Shown: positions 17,699-27,200, counted from the stretch's first letter. The stretch: DNA of 64,000 nt from an uncultured Lachnospiraceae bacterium (GCA_949878435.1 CATLAK010000004.1:107267-171266), one strand, 5' to 3'. Program-made: numbers and translations. The notes: generated by a model from the letters alone, not told the origin.

Positions 17699-18109
17699 CT
17701 AAAACAATGAATATCGCGGTTTTTCTTTCCCCATAAGATATCTTAAATAATCATCCAATATAATTGCTGCCAATGAAAGGAAATACCATGCTACGGAAAA
17801 CGGAATGCATATCTGACCTAAAACATTTAAAGGCATTTCCGAATAGTCCCATACATTCCACCCAAGCCATAAATTTATAATACATCCGCTTAGAAATTCT
17901 ATCGCTGTGATAATGCAAGCTCCTATAGCACATTGCTTGCACAATGGCATTTCCCACGGTATTATTTCATTCACCAGCCCTACAAGGTAAAAGCATATGC
18001 CACCAACAATAAACATTGTCCAATGTGTGCGCCCTCGAAATAACATTTCGATTTCCAAATACAGTAAACCGCCCGTAACTATCAGCACAAGCGGTCTCGC
18101 CACCTTCAT
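17699..18109 (-). CDS. CmpB-like integral membrane protein in the lysis region
   Basis: 136 residues with about four membrane segments. The segment GGICFYLVGLVNEI and later WNVWDYSEMPLN resemble the family called putative ABC-transporter type IV (CmpB). It overlaps the preceding gene by 4 bases. The role in a phage is unknown; a second holin-type or membrane-modifying function is possible from its place between tail and holin genes. Confidence 0.6.
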   Translation of the reverse strand: MKVARPLVLIVTGGLLYLEIEMLFRGRTHWTMFIVGGICFYLVGLVNEIIPWEMPLCKQCAIGACIITAIEFLSGCIINLWLGWNVWDYSEMPLNVLGQICIPFSVAWYFLSLAAIILDDYLRYLMGKEKPRYSLF

Positions 18110-18801
18110 ATTATTTCGGTCAGCATATCTTCAAGCGGCTGACTTCTGTAATTTTTAGGAATTTCCATTCCATAAGTAACGGCTTCTACATCTTCTTTTT
18201 CTTTGATATTTCTTATGTAAATCCGCAAGTCCCTAAAATAGGTGACGTGAAATGTGACATATTGCATTGCTGCCGTAATAATCCGCATCATGTCAGCGTT
18301 TGAATAATATTTGCAATGTTCCGACTGATCTGACGTGTGCCATTGGATATTTTCTTCTCCTTGTGCTGCCCGTGTCTGCAAGCCCATTAGGCTTATTTGA
18401 TCTTTTTCATGCAGGGTAAAGTGTTCCGTCGTTCCATCTGTTAGAACTACATCTATTCCCTTTTGAATTATTTTTTGCTGTGCTGCTTCCATTTCCGCAA
18501 CTTTTGATTCCTGCATTTCTTCCAGCGTCAAAGGGCGAATCCCTGCATCTGGTGTGGGGTCTGTTTCTGCTGGTGGAATATACACGCTGCCGTCATTAGA
18601 AAGTTGTAAACCTCCTTCAATTTCACGGTATAGCGTTGTATAATCCAGATACGTCCAGTTATCATCTTTTTCACTCCTAGATAGAATAAAGCCACTGTCA
18701 TTGAATGGTATTTCACCTAGTATCTGTATAACATGTGTAGATATTCTCGAAAATTTTACATTATATTCATTTTCCGAACCACAATATTTTAGTCTAATCA
18801 T
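18106..18801 (-). CDS. Tail-associated protein of unknown function (DUF4376-like)
   Basis: About 231 residues from the ATG at 18,801 (site GGGGAAAAGAGG). The C-terminal half (TLEEMQESKVAEMEAAQQ to the end) has the helical pattern of DUF4376-type phage tail proteins, often found just downstream of fibres. Located between the fibre genes and the lysis cassette. No catalytic motif seen. Confidence 0.6.
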   Translation of the reverse strand: MIRLKYCGSENEYNVKFSRISTHVIQILGEIPFNDSGFILSRSEKDDNWTYLDYTTLYREIEGGLQLSNDGSVYIPPAETDPTPDAGIRPLTLEEMQESKVAEMEAAQQKIIQKGIDVVLTDGTTEHFTLHEKDQISLMGLQTRAAQGEENIQWHTSDQSEHCKYYSNADMMRIITAAMQYVTFHVTYFRDLRIYIRNIKEKEDVEAVTYGMEIPKNYRSQPLEDMLTEII

Positions 18802-18863
18802 TATTACCTCTTTTCCCCACAATAATATGTTCTTATGAACCTAATACTTGTGGAATAATTTAA

Positions 18864-19451
18864 TCATTTTAACCGTACAGCTTGAAGGGATCCCATCAAC
18901 GCTTTTATGTCATTAGCGCTTTCGTTGTATACTTTAAGCTTTAATTCGCCGTCTGTTACCTGTATAATTTGGGTAAAATATACGTGGGAAGTATTGTTAG
19001 AACTGATACTATTTTCTACATTTTCACTTTTCCCATCGATACGGACAAAATACCGTCCTTGGGTTATACGGGTATCTGACCGCGCATCTACACAAACTAT
19101 GTATAGTCCGGGCGGTACAGTTAGCACTGCAGCAAATATATTTGCGCCAGCTGCAACATTAATCCCACTGAAAATCGCACTATAACTTTTAATATTGTTT
19201 AAAAGGGTGCTTATCTCTTCAATTTTTTCTTTTACCCCCAGTGCACCAGCTATTTTTCCTTCGTCGGTATTGGCTTCTATCTCTTCTTTCGAATCCAAAA
19301 TATCAATTGCACTTTCTTTCACCTCTTTGACCAGTGTCTCTTGTGTAACTCTTTTTGTTCCCGAACCATCCCCCATGTTTACTATATAGTCACTGTTTGG
19401 TGGAATGGTTTTTGATTCTTCAAGTTGCAAAATCGGTACTCCTGTATTCAT
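18864..19451 (-). CDS. Candidate tail fibre / receptor-binding tip protein
   Basis: 195 residues. The N-terminal part is polar and partly coiled (KEEIEANTDEGKIAGALGVK); the C-terminal 100 residues form a beta-rich region (AIFSGINVAAGANIFAAVLT, GRYFVRIDGKSENVENSISS) resembling C1q/TNF-like jelly-roll tips. AAGGAGGG precedes the ATG. Placement after the upper baseplate protein fits a receptor-binding role, which is inference. Confidence 0.55.
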   Translation of the reverse strand: MNTGVPILQLEESKTIPPNSDYIVNMGDGSGTKRVTQETLVKEVKESAIDILDSKEEIEANTDEGKIAGALGVKEKIEEISTLLNNIKSYSAIFSGINVAAGANIFAAVLTVPPGLYIVCVDARSDTRITQGRYFVRIDGKSENVENSISSNNTSHVYFTQIIQVTDGELKLKVYNESANDIKALMGSLQAVRLK

Positions 19452-19471
19452 TCTCTTTATCCCTCCTTAAT

Positions 19472-20467
19472 CTACTTATTTATACATTTACAGATTGGTC
19501 TTCCTATAAGAATCGGTCTTCCTAAGTCGTCTATGATGAAATCATCTTGACTTACTAGAAGTCTTTCGTATATCATCCCTTTAAATAGCATTTCTTGCAT
19601 ATCCGCCACCTTCCCCGTAATTTCATCTATCCTAAGTTGAAATTCACCTGCCGGATCACCGCTAAAAATTCCTTTAATTTCTTCGAACCACTCTAAAAAT
19701 TCTGCTTCATTTGTATTTCTAAATTCAATGAGTTGTTGGGTAATGGCAATAAGATTCGCATTGCCTTCAGCTTCCATTTGCGAAAAATACTCTTTAAGTG
19801 CCGCTTTATGCTTATCATGTAGTGCCTGCTCTTTTTCCTTTAAATCTGTCTGAAATGTATCAAACTCAATCTTTTTACTTTTCTCGTACGCTTCCAAGTC
19901 TGCAAACTTTGCATCCAAAGTGCTTTCATATTGTTTCATGAATGACTTGAACTGCGCCGTAATCTGATCAAATTTGATTTCGTTCACCGTTCCGCATACC
20001 CAGCCGCACAAGCTGTCACTCATACGCGTATCTTCAATCATTGCCTGCGTGATTTCCGTCGTGCCTGCTGCCGTGTAAATATGTGCGAGTACGATTTCGT
20101 GGACTGTCGCCGTAATTTCCGGTGCTGGCGGCGTTGGAGTCTTCGCGTAATAGTTTCCCGTTTTGCAAAATGCCCTGACCCAACGGTTGGTTAAATCCAA
20201 CCGAATGACTATACTGTCCGCACGGTTCATGTTTCCGCTTGCGGTTTCCAAATCCAGCGTGAGTTCATCCGTCAGATGATACCCGTAACCGTCAATCCAT
20301 GCGTAGCCTACCTTGATTTTTACGCGCATTCCTCCATTTGCTACTACCTGCAGGTCTCCGTTAAATACACCGGATTTAAAAAGAGGATGGAAATAATCAG
20401 CCCAGTGCTGCGCCTTATATTTCCTGTCATGATTTTTAGAGTTGAAAAAACTGTAGCTTTCTGACAT
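19472..20467 (-). CDS. Baseplate / receptor-binding protein
   Basis: 331 residues. The N-terminal 135 residues (SFFNSKNHDRKYKAQHWADY, then ADSIVIRLDLTNRWVRAF) match the conserved platform domain of siphovirus baseplate upper or receptor-binding proteins. A long coiled coil (about 165-275) follows, then a short C-terminal tip ending with cysteines (GRPICKCINK). AGAAAGGAT precedes the ATG. Likely trimeric adsorption component. Confidence 0.75.
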   Translation of the reverse strand: MSESYSFFNSKNHDRKYKAQHWADYFHPLFKSGVFNGDLQVVANGGMRVKIKVGYAWIDGYGYHLTDELTLDLETASGNMNRADSIVIRLDLTNRWVRAFCKTGNYYAKTPTPPAPEITATVHEIVLAHIYTAAGTTEITQAMIEDTRMSDSLCGWVCGTVNEIKFDQITAQFKSFMKQYESTLDAKFADLEAYEKSKKIEFDTFQTDLKEKEQALHDKHKAALKEYFSQMEAEGNANLIAITQQLIEFRNTNEAEFLEWFEEIKGIFSGDPAGEFQLRIDEITGKVADMQEMLFKGMIYERLLVSQDDFIIDDLGRPILIGRPICKCINK

Positions 20468-20485
20468 TTTCCGTTCATCCTTTCT

Positions 20486-21583
20486 TTATTTGTCCGTCAA
20501 ATCTACTGTGTCCGGTAATGGATCCCCGAAAGTCGGTACAATCGATATTCCGCCGTTTTCGTAGACTTCCTGTACTTCCGTAATCCGTTTATTCATTTTG
20601 ATTCCCCACGCTTTTTTATCCACTGTCACGATATCACCCAGATCATAGTCTGTTTTGTACGTAAAATTCACATTCGGCAGGGTTACAGCTTCCAAGCATT
20701 CTACAATGCCGTATTCTTTCAATTTTTCCGTTCCTCTTTGTATGAGGGTAGAAAGATACTGTTCTTCCGTGAGGTTGTCGCGTTGGACGTCCCGTGCATC
20801 CACCATCAGTTCACGGCGGTTCCACCCTGTTGCTGTCTGGTCAATCGTTGCCTCCACGACCGTTCGCGCCGTCCCCTCTCCATCTCCAAATACAATTGCA
20901 TGGGTCTTGTGGTTCTGACTGTTCGTGGTAAAAGTGGCTTGGTTTAAATTTCTGTATACCTCTGAAAAGATAACACGCTTATTTCCAATCTGGTTTTCGC
21001 TGTGGTCTTTTCCCTCATATACTTCAAACAGAAATTTCTTTTCTTTAAAATCTCCACGTACCCGGAAACCCAAGTTACTGCAAGCTGATAATTTGGTTAA
21101 GTATGTGTATAAATCCTTATATGAAACCTGTAGTGTAACAGCGCCGCCTATCCCCTTTTTCTCGCCTAAAATAAGGCGCGGTAGCGGATTTGTATCACTG
21201 ATTGCAGAAATATCTACCAGCTTGCGCATAACGTCCTCATATGACCTATTAGACACGTTCACAACGGTTTTAATTCCCCGTTGTGACAGTCCAATAGATA
21301 GCATGTGACCTGTAGCCGTAATCTCGCTTGAAAAATCATCTGCCGACACACCTTCAATGATTGCGCTTTCTACTGATCCAGTCATTGTCACTATATTTCC
21401 TTTTTGAAGCAGTTCCAGATTCCGGCTAGTTAATGCTGCGTGTATCTCAACCGTCCCAGCTTCTTTGTACTTGCGTGTCCATATGAGTGACCTGTAAACA
21501 TCAATTACGCCTTGGCGCATAAGATCGATATCATAGACCTTAATCAGCCTTTGCTGCCGCATTTCAATGGTTGATTGTTTCAC
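20486..21583 (-). CDS. Gp37-like tail-associated protein
   Basis: About 365 residues starting at GTG 21,583, preceded by AAAGGAGGC. The segment VYRSLIWTRKYKEAGTVEIH and the QRGIKTVVNVS region are characteristic of the siphovirus ReqiPepy6 Gp37-like family, which occupies the tail-tip (Tal-like) position after Dit. It probably forms the hub under the tape measure and may be involved in genome delivery. Confidence 0.75.
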   Translation of the reverse strand: MKQSTIEMRQQRLIKVYDIDLMRQGVIDVYRSLIWTRKYKEAGTVEIHAALTSRNLELLQKGNIVTMTGSVESAIIEGVSADDFSSEITATGHMLSIGLSQRGIKTVVNVSNRSYEDVMRKLVDISAISDTNPLPRLILGEKKGIGGAVTLQVSYKDLYTYLTKLSACSNLGFRVRGDFKEKKFLFEVYEGKDHSENQIGNKRVIFSEVYRNLNQATFTTNSQNHKTHAIVFGDGEGTARTVVEATIDQTATGWNRRELMVDARDVQRDNLTEEQYLSTLIQRGTEKLKEYGIVECLEAVTLPNVNFTYKTDYDLGDIVTVDKKAWGIKMNKRITEVQEVYENGGISIVPTFGDPLPDTVDLTDK

Positions 21584-21597
21584 GGCTGTGCCTCCTT

Positions 21598-22458
21598 TTA
21601 AGCCATTACATAGCAATTTTCAAAATCAAAATTTACATCCATGTAGTCGTCACCACTATCCGCCGTATAGCTTATATGATTCCTGCCTGCCTCAAGCTGG
21701 ATATATCCTTCGTTTTCTTCATCCACGGTGTAGTTGTAATCAATCTTCTGTCCGCCCCGATAAAGCACGATATCAATACTCCCCTGCTTGGTTGTAATTA
21801 TAATCTGGTCATTTGGCAGCATTGTGCACAGCAATTTCAAAGTTTCTCCCGTCGTCACGTTCATAATCGACGGGTTTACAACCACATCATTTGCAATAAT
21901 GGTCATTTGGATGCCAATAGCCGTCGTGCTGTTATTATCAACGATTTTGATCGTCTCTTTTGAACGGATTCCAAATTCCATTCCTTCTTCTGATATTTCC
22001 AGCGGAAATTCAAAGTTTTCTTCCCAACTTGCCATTTCAATATGCGTAGCCTCATCATCTTTGAAATAGGGATCGGGACAGATTAAGGAAATTACTGCCG
22101 CTCTTATAATTCCTTTTTCTTCTACATTCAGATTTTCCACACGGTAGTCTATTTTCCGTGTGTGTCCATCTTCTGTGTGATAAAAGGTTCCTGTGGAATG
22201 TACTTTGAAAACACGCGACAAAAAATCACGGTTTTCAGAATAATTTCTGCGGATATTTACCGTAATGACTATGTTTCTTTGTTCTAACGATTCCCCGGCA
22301 TAGTTTGAACCGTCCGTAGTTGCATTTTGTGATGTATTTACTGCATTTTTAATTTCATATACACCTTCAAGGGATACAAGAAAGAACTCCGTACTATCAT
22401 GATTGTAGGTGAACTCAACCGAAACTCCATTGTCATTTACGCACCTTACGCTTTTCAC
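21598..22458 (-). CDS. Distal tail protein (Dit)
   Basis: 286 residues from a GTG with AAGGAGGAT upstream. Beta-rich; the segments GTFYHTEDGHTRKIDYRVE and AAVISLICPDPYF belong to the phage tail family (Dit, SPP1 gp19.1-like), which forms the hexameric hub linking tail tube and baseplate. It is found directly after the tape measure gene as expected. Confidence 0.85.
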   Translation of the reverse strand: MKSVRCVNDNGVSVEFTYNHDSTEFFLVSLEGVYEIKNAVNTSQNATTDGSNYAGESLEQRNIVITVNIRRNYSENRDFLSRVFKVHSTGTFYHTEDGHTRKIDYRVENLNVEEKGIIRAAVISLICPDPYFKDDEATHIEMASWEENFEFPLEISEEGMEFGIRSKETIKIVDNNSTTAIGIQMTIIANDVVVNPSIMNVTTGETLKLLCTMLPNDQIIITTKQGSIDIVLYRGGQKIDYNYTVDEENEGYIQLEAGRNHISYTADSGDDYMDVNFDFENCYVMA

Positions 22459-22470
22459 TTCATATCCTCC

Positions 22471-25446
22471 TTATGCCGGTTTAAGCCTTAATACCGTTTG
22501 CCTCATAGCATTTCTGTTAAGTCTTGCAGTTTCAGATGGCGATAGCTCGCGAGGGCTATTGATGGTTAGATTCTGTACAAATCCGCCTGCCGTCACCGCA
22601 GCATTGTCATTGCCTGTCCTGCTGCCGCTTGACTTCATATAGCTGTCTATCGTCGTCGGAACGCCGCGCGCCATTGCTGCCTTAATTCTCTTTTCTTCCG
22701 CGTCCATTCCATCTTCCACGCCCTGTGCCATTCCTGCTGGCAACATTTTGCCGACTTCATCACGCATGACCTTTGACGGGCTTGCTATTCCAAAAAATTC
22801 TTTTACCGATTCTAGCGCCGACGCTGCCAAGTCCTTAAATACTCTGATCAGACTGTCTGCTGCGTTCTTCACGCCCTGTATCACACCAGCTATGATGTTT
22901 TTCCCTAAGTCCGCCCAATCAACTTCTTTGAAGGCGGTAATAATAGCGGTGAACACCTGCGGAAGTGCTGCAATCAGTGTTGGAATTGCCTGTATGATTC
23001 CGGAAATGAGTGCGCCTAATAATTCAATACCAGTCTGAATTATTTTAGGCAAATTAGCAGTAATTGTGTTGATTGTCGAAGTAATTACCTGCGGTAATGC
23101 TGCAACCAGCTGTGGAATTGCCTGTATAATGCCGGAAATAAGGGAATTTAAAAGTTGTATTCCCGTTTCTATGATTCGTGGCAGCATGGAAACTACATTT
23201 GAAACTATTGTGTCTATAATCGTCGGAAGCATTGCTATTAATTGGGGAATTGCCTGCACGATCCCGTCTACAAGTGCCAAAAGCAAATTTAAACCTGCTT
23301 CGAGGATTTGTGGTAAATTCTCCATGACTGCCTGTACGATTACGGGGATTAATCCCACGATCGCTTCTATTAATGATGGTAGTGTCTGTGTGATTCCGCC
23401 TATGAGACTAACAAGGATTTGCGCCCCTGCCGTAATTAACTGCGGTAGATTTTCTATGAGTGTTTGTGATAATGTCTGTATGAGAATTGGCAGCATTTCT
23501 ATGATTTGCGGAATGGTTTCATTTATTCCCTGTAGTAATCCGCCGAACAATGTAATTGCTGCGTTTAGTATCTGTGGTAAAAATGTAGGCAATAAACCCG
23601 TTACTGTTTTTATGAGAGTGAAAAAAGCCTGTGTGAGCGGCGGTAAAAGCTGTTCGACCAGTCCACCCAATTGTCCGGATATTCCTGCAAATGCAGAACT
23701 TAACCCTTCTATCAGCTTCGGGACTGCCTCTACAATTCTTGGTACGGTTTCCATAACGCGTGGTAATACATTGTCAACCACGGTTAAGGCACTGTCTACC
23801 ATATTATCAATCAGCCCGTCTAAATCTGCATTTTCATCAGCAAGCCCTGTCATAAAATTTTCATATGCTGATTTTGCGGCGCCAATTGACCCTTGTATGG
23901 TTTCGCTTGCTTCCTTTGCAGTGGTTCCTGTAATTCCCATTTCCGTCTGTATCACATGAATCGCATCTACAATATCTGCATATGACGAAAGATCGTATTC
24001 TACGCCGGATAACTCCGTTGCATCAGCCAAAAGCCTTTTCATTTCTTCTTTTGTACCGCCATATCCCAGCTTAAGATTGTCCAGCATGGTATAATTTTGC
24101 TTCGCAAAGCCTTGATAAGCATTTTGTATCGCTGACATATCAGAACCCATCTTATTTGCGTTGTCTGACATGTCCGTAATTGCCATATCCGCTTTCTTGG
24201 CAGCCTCTTCCGTATCTCCTCCTACACTGCTAATTAGTGCAGCAGAAAAGCCTGTTACGGTTTCCATATATTCATTTGCGGATAATCCAGCGGTTTTATA
24301 GGCATTATTAGCATTTTTTAGCACAATGTTCTGCGCCGTCATTAGGTCGTTATATTCTTTTTTAGCTTCCTGCGTCGTCTTTCCAACGCTTTTTGCATAT
24401 TCTGCTAATGACTGTCCACCAGCGCCGAAGAGGGTTTCCACGCCGCCTACAAGCTGTTCATAATCTCCATATTGACTTACGGCTTTCTGGGTGATTGCCA
24501 CTCCTGCCGTCAATACTGTTGACGAAAAAGCTGCAAATGCTTTTACTGTACCACTAATCGTCGTTGTCAGCGCCTTGAATCCGCCTTTTGCTGCACCTGC
24601 TGCCGCTTCTCCCACTGCCGCAAGTGATTGTTTGAGTGGGGATAATTTACTTTTAACTTCGCTTGCTTTTTCTTTTATAAGATGGAAAGCATCAGCAACC
24701 TTTTTGACGTGGGGATGTGATTCTTTAAACGCTTCTACTTTTTGCTTTAGTGTATTCGCTTCTTTTGTCGTCTGTTTCAGTTCTGTGTTATAGCTTGTCA
24801 ATTGTTGCTTTGCTTTTGCAATTTCCCTTTGCAAATCACGGTATTCTGCGCTATTGTTCGCATTTTTTCCCGTTGCTGACATTTCTTTTTGTGCCTGTGT
24901 CAGAAGTTTTAACTTTGTTTCCGTCTGTGCGATTGCTCCAGATAGTACAATTTGTTTTTGCGAAAGCAATTCGGTGCTTTTGCCATCATTTTTTAATGAA
25001 TTATCTATTTTTTCTAATTCATCCGAAAACGATTTGCTATCTTTTTTTGTGTCTTTTATGGCTTCATCTAAGGTTTTGTGAGTTTTCTGCGTATTTTCAA
25101 GCTGTGTATTATATCCTGCCAGCTTTTGCTGTGTAGCCGCAATCTCTCTTTGCAGGTCGCGGTATTCTGTGCTATTATCTGCATTTTTCCCAGCCGCTGA
25201 CATTTCTTTTTGCGCTTGCATCAGCATCTTTAGCTTATCTTCCGTCTGTTCAATCGCCTGCTTTAGAACTGTCTGCTTTTGTGCCAGCAATTCCGTGTTT
25301 TTAGGGTCAAATTTCAGAAGCGTGTTAATGCCCTTTAGTTCACCAGATAGGCTTTTTGTTTCTGAATTAACTTTTGAAAGCGCTTGATTTAGCGGCGAAG
25401 TATTGCCATCAATCGTCACTGTGATTCCTTTTAATCCTTTTGACAT
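22471..25446 (-). CDS. Tail tape measure protein
   Basis: 991 residues. N-terminal 230 residues are coiled coil with an internal duplication (two copies around LLAQKQTVLKQAIEQTE and LLSQKQIVLSGAIAQTE). The TMP core domain follows (about 330-520, VGGVETLFGAGGQ, KKEYNDLMTAQN). Residues about 555-870 are hydrophobic repeats of about 39 residues built on IIQAIPQLIAALP. The C-terminus has the IASPSKVMRDEVGK motif common to TMPs. It sets tail length and takes part in DNA entry. Confidence 0.95.
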   Translation of the reverse strand: MSKGLKGITVTIDGNTSPLNQALSKVNSETKSLSGELKGINTLLKFDPKNTELLAQKQTVLKQAIEQTEDKLKMLMQAQKEMSAAGKNADNSTEYRDLQREIAATQQKLAGYNTQLENTQKTHKTLDEAIKDTKKDSKSFSDELEKIDNSLKNDGKSTELLSQKQIVLSGAIAQTETKLKLLTQAQKEMSATGKNANNSAEYRDLQREIAKAKQQLTSYNTELKQTTKEANTLKQKVEAFKESHPHVKKVADAFHLIKEKASEVKSKLSPLKQSLAAVGEAAAGAAKGGFKALTTTISGTVKAFAAFSSTVLTAGVAITQKAVSQYGDYEQLVGGVETLFGAGGQSLAEYAKSVGKTTQEAKKEYNDLMTAQNIVLKNANNAYKTAGLSANEYMETVTGFSAALISSVGGDTEEAAKKADMAITDMSDNANKMGSDMSAIQNAYQGFAKQNYTMLDNLKLGYGGTKEEMKRLLADATELSGVEYDLSSYADIVDAIHVIQTEMGITGTTAKEASETIQGSIGAAKSAYENFMTGLADENADLDGLIDNMVDSALTVVDNVLPRVMETVPRIVEAVPKLIEGLSSAFAGISGQLGGLVEQLLPPLTQAFFTLIKTVTGLLPTFLPQILNAAITLFGGLLQGINETIPQIIEMLPILIQTLSQTLIENLPQLITAGAQILVSLIGGITQTLPSLIEAIVGLIPVIVQAVMENLPQILEAGLNLLLALVDGIVQAIPQLIAMLPTIIDTIVSNVVSMLPRIIETGIQLLNSLISGIIQAIPQLVAALPQVITSTINTITANLPKIIQTGIELLGALISGIIQAIPTLIAALPQVFTAIITAFKEVDWADLGKNIIAGVIQGVKNAADSLIRVFKDLAASALESVKEFFGIASPSKVMRDEVGKMLPAGMAQGVEDGMDAEEKRIKAAMARGVPTTIDSYMKSSGSRTGNDNAAVTAGGFVQNLTINSPRELSPSETARLNRNAMRQTVLRLKPA
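22900..23760 (-). repeat. Hydrophobic repeat array in the tape measure gene
   Basis: Seven or eight imperfect units of about 117 bases, each coding for a variant of IPQLIxxLPxII...GIQLLxxLISGI. The DNA repeats are clear by eye, especially between 22,960 and 23,310. Tape-measure length can change by gain or loss of units. Confidence 0.75.
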
Positions 25447-25451
25447 TTTGC

Positions 25452-25733
25452 CTATCCTTTCTTTCCGAAAAGCCGCCGCAAGCTCTGTCTGTCCGGTTCT
25501 GTCTGTGATAGAGTCCGTGCATTTTCCAGATATTCGCGCCCTTCTTCTGTTTTATTCATTTCATGTACAAACGCATCCCGGCGATACTGTAAATAATCTA
25601 TATATTCCAGTTCTTCGATTTCATTTACATTTAGTCCTGTATATTTGTAAACCAAATGTTCCCAATACGTCGGGATGTCATAGAATCCCGTTTCTTCTGT
25701 TGGGTAGAAGGGCAGCTCTAGTTTGGGTTTGAT
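25452..25733 (-). CDS. Tail chaperone frameshift extension (gpT-like part)
   Basis: This frame is open from about 25,733 down to 25,452 and carries KPKLELPFYPTEETGFYDIP then WEHLVYKYTGLN. Its only internal start is a TTG at 25,655 without a clear site. It is best read as the -1 frameshift extension of the upstream chaperone through the heptamer at 25,724-25,730, giving a fusion of about 220 residues. The segment RRDAFVHEMNKTEEGREYL is typical of the second tail-assembly chaperone. Confidence 0.8.
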   Translation of the reverse strand: MKPKLELPFYPTEETGFYDIPTYWEHLVYKYTGLNVNEIEELEYIDYLQYRRDAFVHEMNKTEEGREYLENARTLSQTEPDRQSLRRLFGKKG

Positions 25734-26107
25734 ACCTCACCATTGGCAAATTTGATATACTGTTCAAAGAAATCTTTAATTTCCTTGGTGGTAAATTGTT
25801 CTTCCACCCATTCTACTGTTATTTTCTCGCGTTTCAGATTGTTAGAAAGCACTTCTGCCATGAGCACATATAATTCGTCAATGATCTCTCTGTTGACTTC
25901 GTTCTTTTCCGTTTCCGTCTGCGCTGCACCTCTTTTGTTAATTACATCCTGCATATCCATCAGCGCTGTGAAGACACGTTTTTTAGGCATGCCTACGCAA
26001 ATCACTCTTACGTATTCCTCTATTTTCCCATCAACTTCGCGTTCATCGTCAAATGTCAGCGTCATGTAATTTCTTTTGGCTTTCTGAAAGTTTATTTGAA
26101 AATTCAT
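25718..26107 (-). CDS. Tail assembly chaperone (gpG-like)
   Basis: 129 residues, starting MNFQINFQKAKRN after a GGAGGAATAGCAG site. Small, acidic and helical, ending in FANGEVSNPN. Position directly between major tail protein and tape measure, and a slippery heptamer six bases before its stop, identify it as the short form of the tail chaperone pair (lambda gpG/gpGT logic). It coats the tape measure during tail assembly. Confidence 0.85.
   Translation of the reverse strand: MNFQINFQKAKRNYMTLTFDDEREVDGKIEEYVRVICVGMPKKRVFTALMDMQDVINKRGAAQTETEKNEVNREIIDELYVLMAEVLSNNLKREKITVEWVEEQFTTKEIKDFFEQYIKFANGEVSNPN
25724..25730 (-). promoter_or_regulatory. Programmed -1 ribosomal frameshift site
   Basis: On the minus strand the sequence reads A AAC CCA in the chaperone frame, followed by AAC and the stop TAG. 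This is a textbook X XXY YYZ slippery heptamer; slipping back one base continues as AAA CCC AAA CTA GAG into the downstream open frame. Confidence 0.85.
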
Positions 26108-26132
26108 ATGCTGCTATTCCTCCATTTTGTGC

Positions 26133-26876
26133 CTATTCCGTTCCGCCCGAATTGGTGCCTGCTGCCTCCTGCGCCGCAATAAAGGATGCTATCTTTGCCG
26201 CTTTATCGCTTCCTGTCAGTGTATAGCCTTTCGCTTTTGCAATTACCTCAATCTGGGCAACAGTCAGCGCATTTAATTCCTCTTCTGTGTAGGTAGGTTG
26301 AAACTCTTCGTCAATCTCTTCTACAAACTCAATCAGGGTTCCCCGTTCGTTGTGGGGTTTGCAAGCAAACTCCGCATCAATTACGGTTGCGCTATCTGCC
26401 GCAAATGTGATAGTGAACCCAGCTGAATTTCTGCCGACTATGAGCAGATAACAATTACCTTCTACGGGATCCTCATGCACGAACAGAATCGCGTACTGTT
26501 TGCCGTCGTCATTTGCAGCGCCGCCAATCTGTAGACGGCGATATACCTTTCCATTCGCTCTTTCCGTAGTAATTTTAGCGGTAGCTGAAAGTTTCGCCAA
26601 CGTTTCGCCATTCCATGTAAACAAGCCAGATTTAAAGGTTGCCTCTTCATCTGTCAAAATCTCTTTCACGATATGTCCAAGATCATCCTTTTCAACGGTC
26701 ATGTTGGGCTTGTACTCGATACTGGCGCCGCCTTTAATCCATCCGGCATGGTTTTCATCTGTCATAAGGTCCTTTAAGATATCAGCAAAATTTTCAGCAA
26801 ATGACCCTGTAAACTCTGCCATGTAAAGTTTACCACTGCCCAGCGTTACCTTTTCCTTGGTTCCTTTTCTGTTCAT
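26133..26876 (-). CDS. Major tail protein with C-terminal HeH/LEM-like domain
   Basis: 247 residues. The core (about 1-185) is beta-rich (GKLYMAEFTGSFAENFADIL, NGKVYRRLQIGG) as in siphovirus tube proteins. The last 50 residues are a separate helical domain (TVAQIEVIAKAKGYTLTG, then AAKIASFIAAQEAAG) that closely resembles the C-terminus of the major capsid protein of the same phage. AAGAGGT precedes the ATG. It forms the tail tube. Confidence 0.85.
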   Translation of the reverse strand: MNRKGTKEKVTLGSGKLYMAEFTGSFAENFADILKDLMTDENHAGWIKGGASIEYKPNMTVEKDDLGHIVKEILTDEEATFKSGLFTWNGETLAKLSATAKITTERANGKVYRRLQIGGAANDDGKQYAILFVHEDPVEGNCYLLIVGRNSAGFTITFAADSATVIDAEFACKPHNERGTLIEFVEEIDEEFQPTYTEEELNALTVAQIEVIAKAKGYTLTGSDKAAKIASFIAAQEAAGTNSGGTE

Positions 26877-26882
26877 ATTCTT

Positions 26883-27200
26883 TTACCTCTTTTCTGAAAA
26901 TTTAATATTATAGATTGTTTCAAACATCTTTTCCGTTGCTATCCATGTTCTGTCTTTCGTTGCTTTCCATGCCTGCTTTTCAAAAGCATCTTCAATTTTT
27001 CTTTCGTTCTCTGCATCAATCCGCCCGGCATAAAATTCAACTATAAGATCGTGATTTAAAATCCGTGTATGGAAATCGTCGCCGTCGCCATCTGTCCGGT
27101 CAATAATTGCAACAAAGGGTAATCTTTGCGGCTGCGTAAATGCCACTTCTGCGGTTGGCAGACCCGTTTGCTTTTCTATGTATTCCCGTATGTCCATCAT
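26883..27200 (-). CDS. Tail terminator-like protein
   Basis: About 105 residues if started at ATG 27,200 (GTG at 27,209 also possible). Contains MDIREYIEKQTGLPTAEVAF and PFVAIIDRTDGDGDDFHTRI. Position between the HK97 gp10-like protein and the major tail protein is that of the tail terminator / head-tail joining component. No signature residue is decisive, so the call rests on size, fold pattern and order. Confidence 0.6.
   Translation of the reverse strand: MMDIREYIEKQTGLPTAEVAFTQPQRLPFVAIIDRTDGDGDDFHTRILNHDLIVEFYAGRIDAENERKIEDAFEKQAWKATKDRTWIATEKMFETIYNIKFSEKR

Noticed and set aside
22900..23760. Regular direct repeats that could suggest a CRISPR-like or non-coding array
   Set aside because: They are in-frame protein repeats of the tape measure gene, with no spacers of constant length.
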